DNA of 64,000 nt from Jutongia huaianensis (GTDB taxonomy: Bacteria > Bacillota > Clostridia > Lachnospirales > Lachnospiraceae): positions 11,060-75,059 of the forward strand of contig NZ_JACRSX010000016.1 in NCBI RefSeq assembly GCF_014384985.1. The letters run 5' to 3'. This document shows positions 25,576 through 33,178 of the stretch, piece after piece. Position numbers and translations under genes: made by a program. Each line of letters opens with the position of its first letter. The stretch's first letter is position 1. Under the pieces are notes generated by a model, which ran no database searches, was not told the DNA's origin, and worked only from the letters and a program-made list of their open reading frames with translations.

Positions 25576-26094
25576 TTACACTATCTTTACCTGACATGAC
25601 CGCATGGTCGCCAGTGCCGTCTCGTGGCTCTCCGGTGTCACCCCGGCACAGCAGCAGCTATCCACAGTTAATGGTGTCTCCGGAAGCCATGCCTTTGTTC
25701 CAAGTACATTGGATACCACACAGATATCTGTACACAGCCCCACAAACTCGATCTCATCCGGATTCCATTTTGCCAGCTCCTCCATCAAACGGCGGCTTCC
25801 AAAGGTCGGCTTCTCGTATTTCTCTGCCTCCTTTGCCAGTTCGTCAATCTCATCCGCAAGCTCCCAGCCCCATGTTCCATGGATACAATGCTTTACCGGC
25901 AGATTTCGTCCTTCCTGTGTCTCCAGATAATTCTCCTCGTGGGTATCATATGTATATACTACCCTGTCTCCATTTTTCTGATACTCCTTGATCTTCGCTA
26001 CGACTGCCGGCACGATCGCCTGTGCTTCCTTCGTGCCCAGACTGCCGGAAATAAAATCGTTCTGCATATCCACTACAACTAACACCTTACCCAT
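25576..26094 (-). CDS. pncA: Nicotinamidase (isochorismatase-like cysteine hydrolase)
   Basis: 172 residues. The catalytic triad of the family is visible: Asp in VVVDMQNDF, Lys in EKPTFGS and Cys in CTDICVVSNV; a YDTHEENY segment supplies metal-site residues. It hydrolyses nicotinamide to nicotinate, which PncB then uses. The start overlaps the end of the regulator gene by 16 bases, indicating tight coupling. Confidence 0.93.
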   Translation of the reverse strand: MGKVLVVVDMQNDFISGSLGTKEAQAIVPAVVAKIKEYQKNGDRVVYTYDTHEENYLETQEGRNLPVKHCIHGTWGWELADEIDELAKEAEKYEKPTFGSRRLMEELAKWNPDEIEFVGLCTDICVVSNVLGTKAWLPETPLTVDSCCCAGVTPESHETALATMRSCQVKIV

Positions 26095-26867
26095 ACCTGA
26101 TCACCTCTCTGTTTTGCTTTTCCAATATCCTTTTTGCGATACATACACGCCGGGCGGTTCGAGCTTTTTGTCTCCTTTTCTTCGGTCTTTTCCAAACGGT
26201 CCACAATCCCCCTGCGGAAATTGGACTTGTGAAGCTTACGTCCCAGGATCGCCTCGTAAATCGACTGGAGCTGTGTCAATGTAAATTTCTCTCCCGCCAG
26301 TTCAAAAGCGATATCCGTGTACTCCACCTTGTTTCTCAGCCTCTGCAGTGCCGTCTTAATAACCTTCTCGTGGTCAAAGGCAATGCTCTCCTCTGTCAGT
26401 GTTACTCCCTTTGCCAGAAGAATCAGGCTGTCATCCTCCTGCGTCTTTATGGTAAACCATTTTACATTTGCCGCATCATCTCCTGCCACCGGATGAAGCT
26501 TATCCTTGGATACCAATGCCATATATGCCACAGAGATTACACGCATCCTCGGATCTCTGTCCACATCTCCAAAGGTAAAGAGCTGCTCCATATAAATGTC
26601 CGACAGGCCGGTCTCCTCCTTCAGCTCCCTTGCAGCCGCCTCTTCCAAAGATTCATTCATTTCCACAAAGCCTCCAGGAAGTGCCCACTTTCCCAGATAA
26701 GGATGACCTCCTCTCTCGATCATCAACAGCTCCAGAGAATAATCTCTCTCCGGATTAACTGTAAAGATCAGCATATCTACTGTAACGGCCGGCTTCTCGT
26801 AGCGGTCCGGATCATACTGCCTTAAAAATTCCGTCTCTGTCATCCCGTTTTGATCCCGTGCGTCCAA
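26079..26867 (-). CDS. nrtR: NrtR-like NAD regulator with intact Nudix domain
   Basis: 262 residues. The start is TTG at 26867, after AAGGAGAG; no AUG with a good site lies nearby. An N-terminal Nudix hydrolase domain has a complete Nudix box (G66-x5-E72-x7-REL-x-EE-x-GL). The C-terminal winged-helix part (about 160-225, for example FTLTQLQSIYEAIL) is the DNA-binding module of NrtR regulators of NAD metabolism. Known NrtR proteins bind ADP-ribose or related ligands and leave DNA. Position at the head of pncA-pncB supports autoregulation. A plain ADP-ribose pyrophosphatase is the alternative. Confidence 0.85.
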   Translation of the reverse strand: MDARDQNGMTETEFLRQYDPDRYEKPAVTVDMLIFTVNPERDYSLELLMIERGGHPYLGKWALPGGFVEMNESLEEAAARELKEETGLSDIYMEQLFTFGDVDRDPRMRVISVAYMALVSKDKLHPVAGDDAANVKWFTIKTQEDDSLILLAKGVTLTEESIAFDHEKVIKTALQRLRNKVEYTDIAFELAGEKFTLTQLQSIYEAILGRKLHKSNFRRGIVDRLEKTEEKETKSSNRPACMYRKKDIGKAKQRGDQVWVRC

Positions 26868-26892
26868 TTATATTCTCTCCTTCCTTTTCGCT

Positions 26893-26909
26893 ATACTCAT
26901 TTTGAGAAT
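26893..26909. promoter_or_regulatory. Candidate NrtR operator, leader copy
   Basis: ATACTC-ATTTT-GAGAAT: two 6-bp arms around a 5-base spacer, with one arm mismatch. It lies between the predicted transcription start and the regulator's ribosome binding site, 35 bp centre to centre from the second copy. Confidence 0.6.
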
Positions 26910-26924
26910 TGTTTCATAGGCAAT

Positions 26925-26952
26925 ATTATACTCTTTTGGAGTATTATGTCAA
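26925..26952 (-). promoter_or_regulatory. Consensus promoter of the NAD salvage operon
   Basis: Minus strand -35 TTGACA (26952-26947) and -10 TATAAT (26930-26925), 16 bp apart. Both hexamers match consensus exactly, so the promoter should be strong unless repressed. The operator at 26928-26944 covers the spacer and part of the -10. Confidence 0.8.
26928..26944. promoter_or_regulatory. Candidate NrtR operator, promoter copy
   Basis: ATACTC-TTTTG-GAGTAT is a perfect 6-bp palindrome with a 5-base spacer; the match extends outward to 9-bp arms with one mismatch. It overlaps the -10, as expected for a repressor site. Confidence 0.68.
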
Positions 26953-26968
26953 GTCTTTTTTATACTAA

Positions 26969-27015
26969 CAGCCCCGGGTTGGAATGACATATTTTGTCAT
27001 TCCAACCCGGGGCTG
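26969..27015 (-). terminator. Strong hairpin ending ldh
   Basis: A perfect 21-bp inverted repeat (26969-26989 with 26995-27015) with a 5-base loop and a CCCCGGGTT core. It lies 38 bases after the ldh stop codon. There is no long T run on the minus strand, but the stem is strong enough to isolate ldh from the NAD operon promoter immediately beyond. Confidence 0.75.
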
Positions 27016-27052
27016 TTGATCATTTTATAAAATTCTATCGTCGTCTGCTCCT

Positions 27053-27991
27053 TTACATACACTCATCCAGCACGTTTCCCAGCACACGGATCGACTCCTG
27101 AAGCTGCTCCTCTTCCTTTTCATCCAGTTCAATCTGAATGATCTGCTCCAGTCCCTGACTTCCCACGATCGCCGGCAGACTCAGTGCCATATCACTGGCT
27201 CCATACTGCCCTTCCACAACACCGGATACCGTCAGAATCGAATGTTCATTCCGCATAATACACTCACAGATACGCCTCACTGCCATTGCCACGCCAAAGT
27301 ATGTGGCCTTTTTACTCTCGATGATCTTATACGCACTGTCCTTCACCTGATCATAGATCCGTTCCGTGTCTTCATGATATTCGTCCGGCTGGCACATATC
27401 ATAAAAATCCTTCAGATCAATTCCCGACACATTGGCGCTGCTAAATACCGCGAGCTCACTGTCTCCATGCTCTCCGATAATAAACGCATGGACGCTTCTT
27501 GCATCCACCCCCAGCTCATTTCCCAGCATACATTTCAGCCGCGCCGTGTCAAGCACTGTGCCGGAGCCCATTACCCGATGCCTTGGCAATCCGGAGAATT
27601 TCCACGCCGCATAGGTAAGAATGTCCACCGGATTTGACACAACCAAAAGGATACCTTCCACCTTCCTTGCTGCGATCTCCCCCATGATCTGACGGTAAAT
27701 CTCGATATTTTTGTGAACCAGATCCAGCCTCGACTCCTCCGGCTTCTGATTACATCCCGCAGTGACAATGATAATGGCACTGTCTGCAATATCATCATAA
27801 TCACCTGCATGAATATGGATCGGCATGGCAAACGGCATACCGTGCATAATATCCATTGCCTCTCCCTCTGCCTTTTTCCGGTCCACATCAAGCAGTACCA
27901 TCTCCGAAAACAGACCTCTCTGCATAATGGAAAATGCCGTCGCTGCTCCCACATATCCACATCCGATAATTGCGACTTTTCTATTATTCAT
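27053..27991 (-). CDS. ldh: L-lactate dehydrogenase
   Basis: 312 residues. The Rossmann motif VAIIGCGYVGAATAF, the substrate loop AGCNQKPEESRLDL (Gln, as in lactate rather than malate dehydrogenases), SNPVDILTY and the active-site His in IIGEHGDSE are all present. It reduces pyruvate to L-lactate with NADH during fermentation. It is monocistronic between hairpins. The ribosome binding site AAAGGG is unusually far (12 bases) from the start. Confidence 0.94.
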   Translation of the reverse strand: MNNRKVAIIGCGYVGAATAFSIMQRGLFSEMVLLDVDRKKAEGEAMDIMHGMPFAMPIHIHAGDYDDIADSAIIIVTAGCNQKPEESRLDLVHKNIEIYRQIMGEIAARKVEGILLVVSNPVDILTYAAWKFSGLPRHRVMGSGTVLDTARLKCMLGNELGVDARSVHAFIIGEHGDSELAVFSSANVSGIDLKDFYDMCQPDEYHEDTERIYDQVKDSAYKIIESKKATYFGVAMAVRRICECIMRNEHSILTVSGVVEGQYGASDMALSLPAIVGSQGLEQIIQIELDEKEEEQLQESIRVLGNVLDECM

Positions 27992-28048
27992 ATTTCTAAC
28001 CAGCCCTTTCTATCTGTCCACAAAATAGTACAGACATACATTTTAATC

Positions 28049-28071
28049 CCGGCAGCTTCAAAATCTGCCGG
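28049..28071 (-). other. Hairpin in the ldh leader
   Basis: CCGGCAG (28049-28055) pairs with CTGCCGG (28065-28071) around a 9-base loop, about 58 bases upstream of the ldh start. There is no following T run, so it may protect the mRNA or mark a regulator site. No Rex-type palindrome was seen in the interval 27992-28136. Confidence 0.4.
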
Positions 28072-28136
28072 ACACTTCAAAGCAAGATTATTATTTCCCG
28101 AAATATAAATAATATGATTGTTTCTTTTAAATCAAA

Positions 28137-28176
28137 AAAACAATCAGAAATATTTTAAAAATACTTCCGATTGTTT
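28137..28176 (-). terminator. Terminator after the zinc-ribbon gene
   Basis: AAAACAATCAGAAATATT pairs, with a few mismatches, with AATACTTCCGATTGTTTT. On the minus strand it is followed by a run of seven T. It starts 64 bases after the stop codon at 28240. Confidence 0.75.
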
Positions 28177-28239
28177 TCTGTGCAAGATATTATGATGCAA
28201 GGATCAAGCCAAACGTCCGGTTTCACCTATGCCGTCTTA

Positions 28240-28587
28240 CTACTCTATCCTTGCACCGCATTTGCTGCAGAATGCTGCCCCATCAGGAATCACAGCGCCA
28301 CACTGAGGACAACTGCTGCCACCCTGAATCCGCACCACCTCGTCCTTAAGGTCTGCGATCTCATTCAAAAGTGTGCTGATATTTGCCATCTGCTCATCTG
28401 CCACTTCGCCTTCCTTGTGCATATCATAGTAGCGTTTTCCCAGAGCTATATACTCTTTATTTAACGCATCCTCTTTGGACTTAATATCCAGCTTCAGTTT
28501 TGCCACTCCGGATACTTCCTTTGCCTTCTGGCTTACATCTCTGCCTGCTGTCGTCAGAGTCTCCTTCATACTGTCAAAAAATGCCAT
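28240..28587 (-). CDS. Small coiled-coil protein with C-terminal zinc ribbon
   Basis: 115 residues from the ATG at 28587 (MAFFDSMKETLTTAGRD), eight bases after AGGAGG; earlier in-frame starts would run through a terminator hairpin. A helical segment (about 15-85) precedes CPQCGAVIPDGAAFCSKCG, a CxxC...CxxC zinc ribbon of the DZR type. Similar short proteins are common in Clostridia and have no known function. It is flanked by terminators on both sides, so it is probably a single-gene unit. Confidence 0.82.
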   Translation of the reverse strand: MAFFDSMKETLTTAGRDVSQKAKEVSGVAKLKLDIKSKEDALNKEYIALGKRYYDMHKEGEVADEQMANISTLLNEIADLKDEVVRIQGGSSCPQCGAVIPDGAAFCSKCGARIE

Positions 28588-28614
28588 AATCATTACCTCC
28601 TGTAATCCTGTGAA

Positions 28615-28643
28615 AAATGCTTCCGGCATCTCCGGAAGCATTT
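28615..28643 (-). terminator. Terminator between the Lrp gene and the zinc-ribbon gene
   Basis: AAATGCTTCCGG and CCGGAAGCATTT form a perfect 12-bp stem with a 5-base loop, followed on the minus strand by a T run. It lies only about 20 bases before the ribosome binding site of the next gene, so that gene's promoter must be very close or it depends on read-through. Confidence 0.8.
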
Positions 28644-28735
28644 CAAACCAATACATTTCTGCTAAACATCTATTATTATATACAAATATTCAAAAAAATC
28701 AATGTTCCATTTATACAAGGAAGGCTTCTGTGGTT

Positions 28736-29185
28736 CTAGCCCATAATTAACCCACGATGCTCCACAGAGGTAGAGAATACGATCAATGTGTTGGTTCTGC
28801 CATACTCCTGCAGCTCCCCAATAAACTGATCCAGCTCCGCCGTGCTGTGAAACAGCACCTCCAAAAGCATAGAATAGTCTCCTGTGACACAGTTACATTC
28901 CACCACATTTTTACATTCTTTAATAAACGGATAAAACTGCTTCTTATCCTGTGGCGTCACCTCCAGATTGATAAACGCTTTAATATGATATCCCATTACC
29001 TGAGGATTGATCTGTGCATGAAAACCTTCGATGTATCCTTTCTTCATCAGTGTATCAATACGGGCAGAGACAGCAGGCGATGACAGATATACTCTCTCGG
29101 CGATCTCCTTCAACGGTACCCTGGCATTTTTCTGCAGCATTTTTAAAATTTCGTAATCAATATGGTCTAATTCATTTCTTTTCAT
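28736..29185 (-). CDS. Lrp/AsnC-family transcriptional regulator
   Basis: 149 residues. The N-terminal helix-turn-helix (LDHIDYEILKMLQKNARVP, EIAERVYLSSPAVSARIDTL) and C-terminal RAM ligand-binding domain (VVECNCVTGDYSMLLEV) match the Lrp/AsnC family. These proteins sense amino acids and often control their own gene. A perfect tandem duplication lies 32 bases upstream of the start codon. There is no obvious target gene beside it. Confidence 0.93.
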   Translation of the reverse strand: MKRNELDHIDYEILKMLQKNARVPLKEIAERVYLSSPAVSARIDTLMKKGYIEGFHAQINPQVMGYHIKAFINLEVTPQDKKQFYPFIKECKNVVECNCVTGDYSMLLEVLFHSTAELDQFIGELQEYGRTNTLIVFSTSVEHRGLIMG

Positions 29186-29216
29186 TTCGTAAACCTCCCA
29201 TCCTGTTCAGTCCGGC

Positions 29217-29249
29217 ATTTTGTACTTTACTTATTTTGGTACTTTACTT
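29217..29249. repeat. Tandem 16/17-bp repeat upstream of the Lrp gene
   Basis: ATTTTGTACTTTACTT (29217-29232) is followed directly by ATTTTGGTACTTTACTT (29233-29249); the copies differ by one inserted G. Lrp-type regulators bind phased repeats, so these may be autoregulatory sites. Confidence 0.6.
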
Positions 29250-29275
29250 TATTTTTTTGTGTATAAATGCACAAA

Positions 29276-29304
29276 ACGGCATAGTTTTTATAAAACTACG
29301 CCGT
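29276..29304 (-). terminator. Terminator after the NlpC/P60 gene
   Basis: ACGGCATAGTTTT pairs with AAAACTACGCCGT (one wobble) around a 3-base loop. On the minus strand it is followed by TTTGTGCATTTAT. It starts about 45 bases after the stop codon at 29349. Confidence 0.7.
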
Positions 29305-29348
29305 TGTATAAATAAAATATAGCATATTCTGTTAATTTTGTCAATTCA

Positions 29349-30755
29349 TCAGCCAACGATACGTCTTGCACATGCCGGCTGGTTGTAATACATACTGGAT
29401 GTAGTAATACCTGTACGTGCTGACTGTGCGTGTACAACACGTCCACCGCCAATGTACATTGCAACGTGGCCAATACTGCTGCCGTGCTTGTAGAAGATCA
29501 GATCTCCCGGCTGTACACTGGAAAGACTTACGCTGCGTCCACATCCTGCCTGTGATGCTGAGGAATGTGGGAGACTATAACCATACTGGGCATATATTGT
29601 CATAGTAAAACCAGAACAATCTGCACCACCTGTCAGGCTGGTACCACCCCATCTATATGGGTTTCCTACGAATTTCTGTGCATAGCTTGCAATATCAGAT
29701 CCGGTAGATCCACTTGCAGATGCTGTATATCCGGAACGGCTGGAACTACTTGAACTGCTGCTGGAGCTTCTCCGTGAGCTTGAACTGCTGTATGATCTGC
29801 TGCTGGAACTACTTCCATAGCTGCTTCTGGAAGAGGAGCTGCTGGAAGAGGAGCTGCTGGAAGAAGAACTGCTGGAAGCACGGGATGCTGCAAGTGCTGC
29901 AAGTCTCTGTCTCTCTGCTCTCTTGGCTGCAAGCTTTCTGCGATGCTCTGCCTTAATCTCTGCCATAGACTTTGCATGCTTAAATCTTACATGAAGTGTT
30001 ACATATTCTTTACGAACATATCCTTTGGTATCACCATCAATCTCAATCTTGTACCAGTGATCGGTAGACTTCAATACATCGTAATTCTCCTCGATCGGAA
30101 TCTGTGTCAGGATCTTTGATTTGATGTCTGCTTTCTTACGAACATTCAATGTGACTACTGTAGTCTTAACACGAACATATTTCTGACCGTATTTGCCGAT
30201 CATCTTCTTGGCATTGTCTCCAATCGCCAGATAACTTTTCTTAATATATCCTGTTACATTGCCGGAACGGATCTTTGCCCAGCCATTCTTTACCTTTAAT
30301 ACATCAGCCGAGCAGCCCTTATAAAGTCTGCCGACAATCTTGCTGTGTGTGTTTGGCTTTCTGCGGACATGAACATAGTCACTGGCTGTAGAAATCGCCT
30401 TCACATCCATATCTGTGATCAGCCCCTTGTCCACACGCTTTGGTGAATCGTCCTTCTTTGGAGCTTTCTTTACCTCCTTCGCCGGCTCTGCCGTTACTTC
30501 CGCTGTGGTCTCCGGTGTAGCAGATACGGATGACTCCGTTGCTGTCTGTGCCGGCTGGGACACAGATGAATTTATGATCGAATCCTTATTGTTAGATGAA
30601 AACTTATCCAGCGAAAGTGAAATGCCTGCCATATTTAATTCACGACAGATATTCGCTGCTGTAGGAACGACAAATGTTACTGCAAAACCAGCAACCAGTG
30701 TCGCCGTAAGACCTAAACAAACCGCTTTCCTTTTCAATCTTCTCGACTTTAACAT
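29349..30755 (-). CDS. Secreted NlpC/P60 peptidoglycan hydrolase with SH3 domains and poly-Ser linker
   Basis: 468 residues. A basic signal region with a hydrophobic core (residues 1-35) and a Thr/Glu/Ala linker are followed by two bacterial SH3 domains (about 115-178 and 192-255). A striking serine-rich linker (about 292-345, broken only by Arg, Tyr and Gly) leads to a C-terminal NlpC/P60 domain (355-468) with catalytic C379 (GGADCSGF), H429 (GHVAMYI) and H441 (VVHAQS). It is expected to cut peptide bonds in the cell-wall stem peptide, helping daughter-cell separation or wall turnover. It is monocistronic. Confidence 0.94.
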   Translation of the reverse strand: MLKSRRLKRKAVCLGLTATLVAGFAVTFVVPTAANICRELNMAGISLSLDKFSSNNKDSIINSSVSQPAQTATESSVSATPETTAEVTAEPAKEVKKAPKKDDSPKRVDKGLITDMDVKAISTASDYVHVRRKPNTHSKIVGRLYKGCSADVLKVKNGWAKIRSGNVTGYIKKSYLAIGDNAKKMIGKYGQKYVRVKTTVVTLNVRKKADIKSKILTQIPIEENYDVLKSTDHWYKIEIDGDTKGYVRKEYVTLHVRFKHAKSMAEIKAEHRRKLAAKRAERQRLAALAASRASSSSSSSSSSSSSSSSRSSYGSSSSSRSYSSSSSRRSSSSSSSSSSRSGYTASASGSTGSDIASYAQKFVGNPYRWGGTSLTGGADCSGFTMTIYAQYGYSLPHSSASQAGCGRSVSLSSVQPGDLIFYKHGSSIGHVAMYIGGGRVVHAQSARTGITTSSMYYNQPACARRIVG

Positions 30756-30963
30756 ACCAAAAATCCTTTCTGTAAATCGTACTTCTCAATAATTTCTATG
30801 TTTTCCTTATTCTGTATAAAGTTTTGTGTCTGATAAATTATTACATAATTGTTACACGTTATTAACAATTATAGTAACACTGCTCTAATTTGTCAACCAG
30901 CATTTTGTGAAAATTTTAAGAAATTATTACATATTTCTGTGCACATTAACTGGAAAAAGCAAA

Positions 30964-30994
30964 AAAGCTCTGCCTCCGCAAGAGACAAAGCTTT
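30964..30994 (-). terminator. Terminator after the solute-binding protein gene
   Basis: AAAGCTCTGCCTC and GAGACAAAGCTTT form a 13-bp stem with two wobble pairs and a 5-base loop. On the minus strand it is followed by TTTTGCTTTTT. The stretch 30756-30963 upstream of the NlpC/P60 gene holds no gene and is AT-rich leader/promoter DNA. Confidence 0.75.
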
Positions 30995-31075
30995 CTACCT
31001 ATGTAGATATTTTACCATATATTTCCAAATTTACAATTTGTTCTACCCTTGTGGTCATATATGTCCACTGTTTCG

Positions 31076-31843
31076 TTACTTACGCACAACGACTACCTGC
31101 GTGGCTTTCATATAAGGCTCTGTAAAATCTACACTTTTCTTCCTTTCGTCGGTAATGGTCATCGCAGCCACACCCACGTCTGCCATCTTCCTCTCAACAT
31201 TTGCGACAACAGAATCAAAGGCGGTATCCGTAATTTCCAGCCTGCGGCCCAGTTTGTCACAGACCGCCTTCATAATATCCACATCAATGCCGACAATATC
31301 ACCGGAATCCAGTTTGCTTTCATATGGTGGAAACTCCGCATTTGTTACCATGACCAGCTCTTTCCGGCCGGACTTCTTTTTGCCGGTCTCATATGCCGTC
31401 TGCGTTTCTCCATCCTGAAGCCATGCCTTTACAATCTTACCGAGTGTTCCATCATCCTTCAACTCCTGCAGCGCCTGATCGATCTGCCCTAAAAGCTCCC
31501 GCTCGTCCTTATTGACAGCAATGCCGTATTCTTCCTCCGCATATGGTTCGGATAAAATTTCCACATCATCAAACCGCTCTGCAAAAACCTTTGCCGGGGC
31601 ATCGTCGATCATTACCGCATCCACAACACCCTTTCGCAATGCTTTTACTGCATCAAGACCTTTGTTAAATCTTTTTATTTGTGCCCCTTCGATGTCACTC
31701 ACATAAATATCGCCTGTTGTTTTCATCTGTACGCCAATGGATTTATTTTTGAGATCATCCAAAGAATGTACTGTATTTTTCTTTTTTCCACAGCCTCCTA
31801 ATATCAATACGCATACCATCAGCAGCATAATTACTTTTTTCAT
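31076..31843 (-). CDS. Extracellular solute-binding lipoprotein (family 3, amino acid type)
   Basis: 255 residues from the ATG at 31843 (MKKVIMLLM), six bases after GGAG. The lipoprotein signal ends in LILGGC, so the mature protein is tethered to the outer face of the membrane. TNAEFPPYESKLDSGDIVGI and DVDIMKAVCDKLGRRLE are typical of SBP_bac_3 amino-acid receptors; two SBP-like segments are visible in sequence, as expected for a bilobed fold. No permease or ATPase gene is adjacent. Instead it follows a membrane diguanylate cyclase by 31 bases, which suggests a sensing role (inference). Confidence 0.9.
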   Translation of the reverse strand: MKKVIMLLMVCVLILGGCGKKKNTVHSLDDLKNKSIGVQMKTTGDIYVSDIEGAQIKRFNKGLDAVKALRKGVVDAVMIDDAPAKVFAERFDDVEILSEPYAEEEYGIAVNKDERELLGQIDQALQELKDDGTLGKIVKAWLQDGETQTAYETGKKKSGRKELVMVTNAEFPPYESKLDSGDIVGIDVDIMKAVCDKLGRRLEITDTAFDSVVANVERKMADVGVAAMTITDERKKSVDFTEPYMKATQVVVVRK

Positions 31844-31874
31844 ACAGATCTCCATTCCTTTCTCAGCCCGCTGA

Positions 31875-33125
31875 CTATATTACAATCTGGTCTCTTCCAC
31901 CATTTTTGCCTACATACAGCTTCTCATCCGCTCTCTTGACAACCTTTTCATAAGACTCTGCCGGTGTGCTTTCCGTGACACCAAAGGTCATAGTAACCTG
32001 TATATCCGTACCACCATAATTTACTACCAGATCCCGGATACTTTGCTGCAAAGCTTCTACCCGTTCCCTTGCTTCGGTCAGATCCAGGCAATAGATTGCC
32101 AGAAACTCCTCGCCGCCCCAACGGCTGGCAAAACCTTCTTCTCCGACGCTGTTCCTGATAGCTGCGGATACCTCGATCAAAACCTGATCTCCTGCTGCGT
32201 GGCCAAATGTGTCATTGATCCGCTTAAAAAAGTCAATATCACACATTACCGCCGTATATACTGCTTTTTGTTCTACCAGAGCCGCCATCATATGGTTGCC
32301 GCTCCGCCGGTTATACAAAGAAGTGAGGGCATCCATTTCCACAAGCTTCTGTAGATTGCTTCTCATCTTATCTGCATAAATACCAATATCTCCAAGTTCA
32401 TCCTTTCGCTTACGGATCCTCTCATCCAGTATTTCTCCCAGAGTTCCCTCTGAGATCGTCTGAAGAAAATGATTTATGGAGTTAATATCTGTAAGAACTC
32501 CTGCAGAATACCTACGGGTACACAGAACTGCCACAAAAACTGCCACGACAGAAAATCCCAAAAACCATGACAGGATCCGTAAAATCTTATGATACACGGT
32601 ACTTCTCCTTTTGCCGGCAAAGACCATCCCCACAACAGAGTTGTCATCATTTTTTAGTGCCTTATAATACCCTATATATTTAGTCCCATTAACTCCCACT
32701 TTATCCGAGAAATAATCCTGTCCTGTAGCAAGCACCACATCACCAACTGTCTGCTCCGCTTTTGTACCTGCTGCCGATATCCCATCCTCATCCTCCACCG
32801 TCGTGATCACACGGGTGTCACCCCAGAAAATGGTAGTGTCAATATGAGACTTTTCCCGCACCCTGTAGAGCATAGTGGAATCTGTGATGTTTAAATCTCC
32901 TTTCAGTAATCGCCCATCCTCATACTTATAATCGCCTCTGACGGTGAGATCCAGACATTCCACCATCATATTGGTGGTGGCTGCCAGCTCATCCCGGATA
33001 CTCTGACAGTAGAAGTGATAAAACATCATCGCTCCAAAGAGCAATACAAATATTGACAGGATCACTGTGGGAAGGGTCACCATTAAAATCAGACTATGCC
33101 TGATTCCTCGTCTGGCTTTTCCCAT
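31875..33125 (-). CDS. Membrane diguanylate cyclase with extracellular Cache-like sensor
   Basis: 416 residues. One membrane helix (about 11-35), an extracellular single-Cache-like domain (about 40-175; YFSDKVGVNGTKYIGYYKAL), a second helix (about 182-203), a HAMP-like linker and a C-terminal GGDEF domain follow in order. It has DALTSLYNRR, CDIDFFKRIND and intact GGEEF at 337-341; no RxxD inhibitory site is evident. It should make c-di-GMP in response to an external ligand. The gene sits 31 bases before the solute-binding lipoprotein gene and 54 bases after the DUF975 gene. Confidence 0.93.
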   Translation of the reverse strand: MGKARRGIRHSLILMVTLPTVILSIFVLLFGAMMFYHFYCQSIRDELAATTNMMVECLDLTVRGDYKYEDGRLLKGDLNITDSTMLYRVREKSHIDTTIFWGDTRVITTVEDEDGISAAGTKAEQTVGDVVLATGQDYFSDKVGVNGTKYIGYYKALKNDDNSVVGMVFAGKRRSTVYHKILRILSWFLGFSVVAVFVAVLCTRRYSAGVLTDINSINHFLQTISEGTLGEILDERIRKRKDELGDIGIYADKMRSNLQKLVEMDALTSLYNRRSGNHMMAALVEQKAVYTAVMCDIDFFKRINDTFGHAAGDQVLIEVSAAIRNSVGEEGFASRWGGEEFLAIYCLDLTEARERVEALQQSIRDLVVNYGGTDIQVTMTFGVTESTPAESYEKVVKRADEKLYVGKNGGRDQIVI

Positions 33126-33178
33126 GCACTCCCCCCTTTCATACCTTCTAACAACCTTTCAGATACCTGATTCGGTCA

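Noticed and set aside
26969..27015. 21-bp perfect palindrome considered as an NrtR operator
   Set aside because: It lies upstream of the -35, its GC-rich sequence does not match the ATACTC sites, and it is placed right for an ldh terminator.
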